Shown here: positions 7,173-12,268 of the stretch, piece after piece | Layout of the letters: the number at the start of each line of letters is the position of its first letter | Position numbering within the stretch: the first letter of the stretch is position 1 | Source: Azohydromonas lata NBRC 102462 | GTDB taxonomy: Bacteria; Pseudomonadota; Gammaproteobacteria; Burkholderiales; Burkholderiaceae_C | Length of the DNA: 12,268 nucleotides | Direction: 5' to 3' | NCBI GenBank assembly: GCA_945878385.1 | Contig: CAMCTE010000061.1 | Span: forward strand, 1 to 12,268 | Program-made: the position numbers and the translations under genes | The notes under the pieces: model-generated | What the model was told of the DNA's origin: nothing | The model's database searches: none | The model's input: only the letters and a program-made list of their open reading frames with translations

Positions 7173-7487
7173 TCAGCCCTTGAGGGTGTCGAGTTCCTCG
7201 ACATTGATCGAGGCCCGGTTGCGGAACAACACCACCAGGATCGCCAGGCCGATGGCCGATTCAGCCGCGGCCACCGTGAGGATGAAGAACACAAAGACCT
7301 GACCGGCCATGTCGCCCAGGTAGTGGGAGAAGGCCACGAAGTTCAGGTTCACCGCCAGCAGCATCAGCTCAATGGCCATCAGCAGCACGATGAGGTTGCG
7401 GCGGTTGAGGAAAATGCCGATCACCGACAGCGCAAACAGGATGGCGCCCAGCGACAGGTAGTGACCCAGGGTGATGGCGCCCATCAT
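7173..7487 (-). CDS. nuoK: NADH-quinone oxidoreductase subunit K
   Basis: This encodes 104 residues (103 from the second Met) with three transmembrane segments, the usual size for NuoK/ND4L. It belongs to the membrane arm between NuoH/A/J and the antiporter-like subunits. The two membrane glutamates of the proton pathway are present: Glu40 in LLMAIELMLLAVN and Glu76 in VAAAESAIGLAILV. They are 36 residues apart, as in E. coli (Glu36/Glu72). Two adjacent ATG codons are possible starts. The one at 7487 overlaps the nuoJ stop as ATGA; the one at 7484 overlaps it as TGATG. The AAAGGAG at 7492-7498 is 4 nt from the first and 7 nt from the second, so the second may be used more. Confidence 0.97.
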   Translation of the reverse strand: MMGAITLGHYLSLGAILFALSVIGIFLNRRNLIVLLMAIELMLLAVNLNFVAFSHYLGDMAGQVFVFFILTVAAAESAIGLAILVVLFRNRASINVEELDTLKG

Positions 7488-8164
7488 GCGGCTCCTTTCG
7501 GTGCAGTGCCGGGTGCAGCACCGGCGGCATCACCGCCCTGCCCTTCGGCAGCCGGGGTAGCCGGTTGTTCCACTTCGGCGGCCATCGACACGATCCGCAC
7601 GCGGTCAGCCCGCTTCACACGCACCTGCTGGCCCGGGTCCATGGCCCGCACATCCTTGCGCTTGCGCAGCGTCAAGGCCAGTGCAGCCACCATGGCCACC
7701 AGCAGCAGTACCGCCGCCAGTTGCAGGGGGTACAGGTAGTGGGTGTAGATCTCGATGCCCAAGAGCCGCGTGTTGCCGTACTCGGCCAGGCGCGGGTCCA
7801 CAGGTGCGGCCTGCGACACGCGAAAGCCACTCATCAGCACCAGGGCCATCTCCACGGCAATCACAGCGCCAATCAGGCCAGCCAGCGGCAGGTGCTGCCA
7901 GAAGTTCTGGCGGAACTGGTCGGTGTTGATGTCCAGCATCATCACCACGAAGAGAAACAGCACCATCACCGCGCCCACGTAGACGAGCACGAGGGTGATG
8001 GCAAGGAACTCCGCCTGCAGCAGCATCCACACGCAGGAGGCACTGAAGAAGGAAAGCACCAGGAACAGCGCGGCGTGCACCGTGCTGCGGGCGGTGATCA
8101 CGCGGAAGGCGGCCAGCAGCAGCACCGCAGAGAACACATAGAACAGGGCGGCTTGGTTGTCCAT
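7484..8164 (-). CDS. nuoJ: NADH-quinone oxidoreductase subunit J
   Basis: This encodes 226 residues of the NuoJ/ND6 family, a membrane-arm subunit next to NuoK and NuoA. Five hydrophobic segments are visible at about 5-24, 31-50, 54-77, 92-111 and 146-165. The third (LAITLVLVYVGAVMVLFLFV) contains the conserved YVGAVMVLF, where a pi-bulge forms in known structures. After the last helix, a hydrophilic tail of about 60 residues starts with RKRKDVRAMDPGQQVRVKRA and ends in an Ala/Gly/Pro-rich low-complexity stretch. The tail makes the protein longer than E. coli NuoJ (about 184) and is, from memory, usual in betaproteobacteria. The start at 8164 follows nuoI after 23 nt with only a weak Shine-Dalgarno (AAGA). 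The stop overlaps the nuoK start. Confidence 0.97.
   Translation of the reverse strand: MDNQAALFYVFSAVLLLAAFRVITARSTVHAALFLVLSFFSASCVWMLLQAEFLAITLVLVYVGAVMVLFLFVVMMLDINTDQFRQNFWQHLPLAGLIGAVIAVEMALVLMSGFRVSQAAPVDPRLAEYGNTRLLGIEIYTHYLYPLQLAAVLLLVAMVAALALTLRKRKDVRAMDPGQQVRVKRADRVRIVSMAAEVEQPATPAAEGQGGDAAGAAPGTAPKGAA
7492..7498 (-). promoter_or_regulatory. Strong ribosome binding site for nuoK with tandem start codons
   Basis: The minus strand reads AAAGGAG-CCGC-ATGATG. It is among the best Shine-Dalgarno matches in the window and lies inside the last codons of nuoJ. Its spacing is 4 nt to the ATG at 7487 and 7 nt to the ATG at 7484, so spacing favours the second ATG. Confidence 0.7.
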
Positions 8165-8187
8165 GATCTTGAGGCAAAGGGACCGCT

Positions 8188-8676
8188 TCAGCGGTACTTC
8201 GCGTCGGCCTCCTTGTTCGCGGCGATTTCCTTCTCGTAGCGATCGCCCACCGCCAGGAGCATGTCCTTGGTGAAGTAGAGGTCGCCACGCTTTTCACCGT
8301 GGTATTCGAAGATGTGGGTTTCGACGATCGAGTCCACCGGGCAGCTCTCCTCGCAGAAACCGCAGAAGATGCACTTGGTCAGATCGATGTCGTAGCGCTT
8401 GGTGCGGCGCGAACCGTCGTCACGCACATCGCTCTCGATCGTGATGGCCATGGCCGGACACACCGCCTCGCACAGCTTGCAGGCGATGCAGCGCTCTTCG
8501 CCGTTTTCATACCGGCGCAGGGCATGCAGGCCGCGGAAGCGAGGCGACAGAGGCGTCTTCTCTTCCGGGAACTGTACGGTGACCTTGCGCTTGAAGAAAT
8601 GGCGCCCGGTGACCTTGAGTCCCTTGAGGAGCTCCAGGAGCATGAAGCTCTGAACAAAATCCTTGACGGCAGACAT
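8188..8676 (-). CDS. nuoI: NADH-quinone oxidoreductase subunit I (two 4Fe-4S clusters)
   Basis: This encodes 162 residues of the NuoI/TYKY ferredoxin-like family. It carries clusters N6a and N6b, which pass electrons from NuoG towards NuoB and the quinone. The two CxxCxxCxxxCP motifs are at Cys63-66-69-73 (CIACKLCEAVCP) and Cys102-105-108-112 (CIFCGFCEESCP). The N-terminal 30 residues contain an amphipathic membrane-associating segment (FVQSFMLLELLKGLKVTGRH). The middle motif PRFRGLHALRRYENGEERC is typical of the family. The start at 8676 has AAAGAGG at 8684-8690, 7 nt upstream and overlapping the end of nuoH. The gap to nuoH is 13 nt. All eight cysteine ligands are present. Confidence 0.98.
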   Translation of the reverse strand: MSAVKDFVQSFMLLELLKGLKVTGRHFFKRKVTVQFPEEKTPLSPRFRGLHALRRYENGEERCIACKLCEAVCPAMAITIESDVRDDGSRRTKRYDIDLTKCIFCGFCEESCPVDSIVETHIFEYHGEKRGDLYFTKDMLLAVGDRYEKEIAANKEADAKYR

Positions 8677-8689
8677 CAGGGGGCCTCTT

Positions 8690-9757
8690 TCACTTCCAGA
8701 TGTTCAGCGGGGTCTGCATCCACAGGCCGACCACCACAAGCCACACCAGGGTGACGGGGATGAAGATCTTCCAACCCAGACGCATGATCTGGTCATAGCG
8801 GTAGCGCGGGAAGGTGGCGCGCACCCACAGGAACATGGTGACCACCACGAACACCTTGATGGCCAGCCAGATCCAACCGGGAATCCAGTTGAACAGCGCG
8901 CTGTCGATGGGCGGCAACCAGCCGCCCAGGAACATGATCACGCACAGGGTGGAGACCAGGATCATGTTGGCGTACTCGGCCAGGAAGAACATGGCAAACG
9001 ACATGCCCGAGTACTCGATCATGTGGCCGGCCACGATTTCCGATTCACCTTCCACCACATCGAAGGGGTGGCGGTTGGTTTCGGCCAGGCCCGAGATGAA
9101 GTAGACGATGAACACCGGCAGCAGCGGCAACCAGTTCCAGGACAGGAAGTTCAGGCCCATGTCGGCGAAATAGCCATCACCCTGCTGCATCACGATGCCG
9201 CTCATATTCATCGTGCCCGAAACCATCAGCACGATCACCAGGGCAAAACCCATCGCGATCTCGTAGCTCACCATCTGGGCCGAGGCGCGAAGCGCACCCA
9301 GGAAAGCGTACTTCGAGTTGGAAGCCCAGCCGGCGATGATCACGCCATAGACCTCCAACGAAGTGATGGCCATGAGGTACAGCAGACCGGCGTTCACATT
9401 GGCCAGGGCCACATCGGGCCCGAAAGGCACCACGGCCCAGGCCGCCAGCGCCGGCATGATGGTCATCACCGGACCCAGGAAAAACAGGCCCTTGTTGGCC
9501 GCGGTGGGCCGGATGATTTCCTTGAAGACGAGTTTGACCGCATCGGCAATTGGGGTGAGCAAGCCCCAAGGGCCCACCCGGTTGGGACCCGGGCGCACTT
9601 GCGTCCAGCCGATGGCCTTGCGCTCCCAAAGGGTGAGGTAGGCCACGCAGCCCATCAAGGGCAGCACCACGGCCACGATCTTGATGAGGCTCCACAGCAC
9701 CAGCCACAGGGTGGGGCCGAGGGTGTCGTTGCCCAAATGATGAAGGTTCTCGAGCAT
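8690..9757 (-). CDS. nuoH: NADH-quinone oxidoreductase subunit H (quinone-site membrane subunit)
   Basis: This encodes 355 residues with about eight transmembrane helices, the normal length for NuoH/ND1. It anchors the peripheral arm and forms most of the quinone entry tunnel. Signatures are ERKAIGWTQVRPGPNRVGP (ERK at residues 45-47), GLLTPIADAVKLVFKE, and the acidic loop SGLAETNRHPFDVVEGESEI followed by AGHMIEYSGM. These acidic residues are implicated in coupling quinone chemistry to proton transfer. The start MLENLHHLGND at 9757 is chosen because it lies 2 nt after the nuoG stop (TGACCATG). The longer open frame to 9844 would run inside nuoG. The Shine-Dalgarno is weak, so translation is probably coupled to nuoG. 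Confidence 0.98.
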   Translation of the reverse strand: MLENLHHLGNDTLGPTLWLVLWSLIKIVAVVLPLMGCVAYLTLWERKAIGWTQVRPGPNRVGPWGLLTPIADAVKLVFKEIIRPTAANKGLFFLGPVMTIMPALAAWAVVPFGPDVALANVNAGLLYLMAITSLEVYGVIIAGWASNSKYAFLGALRASAQMVSYEIAMGFALVIVLMVSGTMNMSGIVMQQGDGYFADMGLNFLSWNWLPLLPVFIVYFISGLAETNRHPFDVVEGESEIVAGHMIEYSGMSFAMFFLAEYANMILVSTLCVIMFLGGWLPPIDSALFNWIPGWIWLAIKVFVVVTMFLWVRATFPRYRYDQIMRLGWKIFIPVTLVWLVVVGLWMQTPLNIWK

Positions 9758-9759
9758 GG

Positions 9760-12108
9760 TCAGGCCCCGCTGGCTTTCTCGATGTGGAGCGTGCCGAACA
9801 TCGCGCCCAGTGCGGCGGTGTCGGGGTGACCGGCGGGCACGCACACGGTGTTGCTGGCCAGCGTTTCATCTCGCCGCGCAGCCAGTACCACCGCAACACC
9901 ACCCTGCGCCACGCGCACCCGGTCGCCTGCGGTCAGGCCTAGGCTGTCCCACAGGTTGGCCGGCAAGGCCGCAACGGGCGGTTTGGCGTCGGAGGTGGAC
10001 TGCAGGCTCGGGGCACGCCGCACGATCGGGTCGGTGCTGTAGATGGGCACAGGTGCCAGGCGTTCGACACCCGACACGGCGCCCGCCGCCACGGGCAGTC
10101 CGGTCGTGGCGTTGGACAGGCGCGAAGCCAGTGTGGACAGGTCACCCATGGCTTGCGCACGCACCTCTTCCACAGTTTCCTGCTCAAAGCCCTGTAGGCC
10201 CAGCAGGTTGCCCAACACGCGAAGCACCTTCCAACCCGGGCGGGTTTGGCCGCGCGGTTTCACCACGCCCTGGAAGGCCTGCAGGCGCGCTTCGGCGTTG
10301 ATGAAGGCACCAGCCGTTTCAGTGAATGGTGCGATGGGCAGCAGCACATCGGCGTTTTCCACCCGCGCATCGCGGAAGGAAGTGAAGGCCACCACCAGGC
10401 CAGAACCGGCCAATGCGGCCTTGGCGGCCGCACCATCTGCCGCGTCCCACTCGGGCTCCACATTGAACAGGAGCACGGCCTTCATCGGCTGGCTGAGCAT
10501 TTGGCCGGCGTTCAGGCCGCCATTGACGGGCTGCGCGCCCACCAGTTGGGCACCCACACTGTTGGCCGCAGCGCCCAGGAAACCGACGCGCGCGCCGGTG
10601 TGCTCTGCAATGAAGTTCGCCAGTTGCAACAAGAAAGTGGCTTGCGGATGCCGTTCGGCCGCGAGGCCCAACAACACCGCGGCGCGCTGGCCGCTCATCA
10701 GCGACTGCGCCACGGCCGTCGCCTCGGCGCTGGCCTCAATGCCCGCCACCGGCGCTGTCAGGCCCTTGGCCTGGGCCACCGCCGTGGCCACGGCGGCCAG
10801 GGCATTCACCCAATGCGATGGCGCAGTGGTCATGGCCTGCCGAATGGGCATGAGCCAGTCTTCACCGGACGAGCCCAGCCGCGAGACCTGCGCACCCCGG
10901 CGCGCCGCCTGACGCAGTCGCTGTGCAAACAGCGGATGGTCCTTGCGCAGGAAACTGCCCACCACCAGTACACGGTCCAGGCAGGACAGCTCGGCCAGCG
11001 GCATACCCAACCAACGCACCCCGCCGGACTGCAGGTGGAAGTCGCTCTGGCGCAGGCGGTGATCGATGTTCTCACTGCCCAGGCCGCGCACCAGCCGGGC
11101 CAGCAGGTGCAGCTCTTCCACGGTGGCATGGGGCGAGGCCAGTGCACCGATGGACGAGGCACCGAACTCGGACTTGATGCGCTTGAGGCCATCGGCCACA
11201 TAGTCCAGCGCCTGTTGCCAGGTCACCGCCTGCCACTGCCCACCTTGCTTGACCATGGGCTCGGTCAGCCGCGCGTCGCTGTTCAGTGCCTCATAGGAGA
11301 AGCGGTCACGGTCGGCAATCCAGCACTCGTTGACGGCCTCGTTTTCCAGCGGCACCACGCGCATCACCCGGTCAGCCTTCACCTGCACCACCAGGTTCGC
11401 ACCGGTGCTGTCGTGCGGGCTCACGCTCTTGCGCCGAGACAGTTCCCAGGTTCGTGCGCTGTAGCGGAAGGGCTTGCTGGTGAGCGCACCCACGGGGCAG
11501 ATGTCGATCATGTTGCCCGAGAGCTCACTGTCGACCGTGTTGCCCACGAAGGTGGTGATCTCGGAATGCTCGCCGCGGTGCAGCATGCCCAGTTCCATGA
11601 CGCCGGCAATTTCCTGGCCGAAGCGAACGCAGCGGGTGCAGTGGATGCAGCGGCTCATCTCCTCCATGGAGATCAGCGGGCCCACATTCTTGTGGAACAC
11701 CACGCGCTTTTCTTCCGCGTAGCGCGACGCACTGCCGCCGTATCCCACGGCCAGATCCTGCAGCTGGCACTCGCCGCCCTGGTCGCAGATGGGGCAGTCC
11801 AGCGGGTGGTTGATGAGCAGGAACTCCATCACCGACTGCTGGGCCTTCTTGGCCTTTTCGCTTTGCGTGCGCACGACCATGCCGGGCGTGACTGGCGTGG
11901 CGCAGGCGGGCATGGGCTTGGGGGCCTTCTCCACTTCCACCAGGCACATGCGGCAGTTGGCCGCGATGCTGAGCTTCTTGTGGTAGCAGAAGTGCGGCAC
12001 ATACACGCCTGCCGCATCGGCCGCGTGCATGACCATGCTGCCAGGCGCGACCTCGACCTTGCGGCCGTCGAGCTCGATCTCCACCAGGTTCTTGACAGGG
12101 TCAGACAT
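9760..12108 (-). CDS. nuoG: NADH-quinone oxidoreductase subunit G (iron-sulfur subunit, N7-less)
   Basis: This encodes 782 residues of the NuoG/NDUFS1 family, the largest peripheral-arm subunit. It conducts electrons from NuoE/F to NuoI. The N-terminal ferredoxin-like domain holds ligands for N1b (Cys41, 52, 55, 69), N5 (His101, Cys105, 108, 114) and N4 (Cys154, 157, 160, 204). The four extra cysteines for cluster N7, found in E. coli and Thermus, are replaced; the aligned positions are Ser230, Asp233, Ala237 and Ala265. The rest is a molybdopterin-oxidoreductase-like domain without an obvious cofactor site; its last 70 residues (GLTAGDRVRVAQGG) resemble a dinucleotide-binding domain. The start at 12108 (MSDPVKNLVEIELDG) overlaps nuoF by 8 nt (ATGTCTGA). 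The upstream ATG at 12159 lies inside nuoF and is unlikely. No strong Shine-Dalgarno is seen, which suggests coupling to nuoF. Confidence 0.97.
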   Translation of the reverse strand: MSDPVKNLVEIELDGRKVEVAPGSMVMHAADAAGVYVPHFCYHKKLSIAANCRMCLVEVEKAPKPMPACATPVTPGMVVRTQSEKAKKAQQSVMEFLLINHPLDCPICDQGGECQLQDLAVGYGGSASRYAEEKRVVFHKNVGPLISMEEMSRCIHCTRCVRFGQEIAGVMELGMLHRGEHSEITTFVGNTVDSELSGNMIDICPVGALTSKPFRYSARTWELSRRKSVSPHDSTGANLVVQVKADRVMRVVPLENEAVNECWIADRDRFSYEALNSDARLTEPMVKQGGQWQAVTWQQALDYVADGLKRIKSEFGASSIGALASPHATVEELHLLARLVRGLGSENIDHRLRQSDFHLQSGGVRWLGMPLAELSCLDRVLVVGSFLRKDHPLFAQRLRQAARRGAQVSRLGSSGEDWLMPIRQAMTTAPSHWVNALAAVATAVAQAKGLTAPVAGIEASAEATAVAQSLMSGQRAAVLLGLAAERHPQATFLLQLANFIAEHTGARVGFLGAAANSVGAQLVGAQPVNGGLNAGQMLSQPMKAVLLFNVEPEWDAADGAAAKAALAGSGLVVAFTSFRDARVENADVLLPIAPFTETAGAFINAEARLQAFQGVVKPRGQTRPGWKVLRVLGNLLGLQGFEQETVEEVRAQAMGDLSTLASRLSNATTGLPVAAGAVSGVERLAPVPIYSTDPIVRRAPSLQSTSDAKPPVAALPANLWDSLGLTAGDRVRVAQGGVAVVLAARRDETLASNTVCVPAGHPDTAALGAMFGTLHIEKASGA

Positions 12109-12268
12109 AGGCCGGCACCACGCAGGTCTTGTGTTCGATGTGATGAACGAACTCATCACGGAAGTGTTTGAGCATCGCGCGCACCGGCATGGCGGCGGCG
12201 TCGCCCAAGGCGCAGATCGTGCGGCCTTGGATGTTGTCGGCCACCGAGTTCAACAAGTCCAGGTCTTC
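12101..12268 (-). CDS. nuoF: NADH-quinone oxidoreductase subunit F, C-terminal fragment (N-terminus outside window)
   Basis: Reading the minus strand in from the right edge gives 55 codons and a TGA stop at 12103-12101. The fragment ends in HFRDEFVHHIEHKTCVVPAYV and includes GRTICALGDAAAMPVRAML. NuoF binds NADH and FMN and carries cluster N3. The Cys in TICALGD (codon 12214-12212) corresponds to the fourth N3 ligand, whose other three (ESCGxCxPCR) lie upstream outside the window. The position immediately before nuoG and the 8-nt overlap with it agree with standard nuo order. The fragment lacks its own start codon here, so it is easily missed by ORF callers. Confidence 0.95.
   Translation of the reverse strand, partial: EDLDLLNSVADNIQGRTICALGDAAAMPVRAMLKHFRDEFVHHIEHKTCVVPAYV

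Noticed and set aside
5542..7302. 586-codon open frame on the plus strand opposite nuoL, rich in His and Gln
   Set aside because: It is exactly in codon register with nuoL on the other strand, so Val GTG becomes His CAC, Leu CTG becomes Gln CAG and Met becomes His. It stays open because the sense codons TTA, CTA and TCA are rare in this GC-rich gene. It is an artefact.
10246..12171. 641-codon plus-strand open frame opposite nuoG
   Set aside because: It is in antisense codon register with nuoG, whose Fe-S motifs prove the minus strand is the coding one.
1..12268. Novel defence, mobile or phage system; CRISPR; tRNA; insertion sequence
   Set aside because: I found no repeats arranged as an array, no transposase or integrase motifs, no cloverleaf-like sequence and no unexplained gap longer than 48 nt. 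Nearly the whole window is accounted for by recognised genes.

Overview
The window is the distal two thirds of a proton-pumping NADH:quinone oxidoreductase (respiratory complex I, nuo) operon on the minus strand. The last 55 codons of nuoF enter from the right edge, followed leftwards by nuoG, H, I, J, K, L, M and N. Three small genes then continue the same transcription unit: a DUF2818 membrane protein, a NUDIX hydrolase resembling ADP-ribose pyrophosphatase, and a DUF1178 protein with a putative zinc-ribbon cysteine pair. At the left edge, the 3' part of a plus-strand FAD-linked 2-hydroxyacid dehydrogenase gene converges on the operon, with stop codons 6 nt apart.

The DNA is GC-rich. The nuo order, a NuoG without the N7 cluster ligands, the DUF2818 gene right after nuoN and the protein sequences themselves suggest a betaproteobacterium of the order Burkholderiales, probably Comamonadaceae (Acidovorax/Hydrogenophaga/Rhodoferax-like). 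This is inferred from remembered family sequences, not from a search.

Layout from right to left: peripheral-arm subunits (NuoF end, NuoG); NuoH, the membrane subunit at the quinone site; NuoI, which carries two 4Fe-4S clusters; the small membrane subunits NuoJ and NuoK; the three antiporter-like proton-pumping subunits NuoL, NuoM and NuoN; then the three accessory genes. Packing is very tight. nuoF/nuoG, nuoJ/nuoK, nuoN/DUF2818 and DUF2818/NUDIX overlap by 4 to 11 nt, and the other gaps are 2 to 48 nt. Eleven consecutive genes end in TGA and only the last one ends in TAG. The operon promoter (upstream of nuoA) and the start of the left-hand gene lie outside the window. No stretch longer than 48 nt lacks a gene, and I see no tRNA, rRNA, mobile element, CRISPR array or phage feature.

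I did not find a new system here. The points most worth a second look are modest: the three translationally coupled genes after nuoN, especially DUF2818 as a possible complex I accessory factor; a NUDIX protein without the usual downstream proline; a histidine-rich loop in NuoL; complete replacement of the N7 ligands in NuoG; and two small inverted repeats, one between the convergent stop codons and one between nuoL and nuoM.
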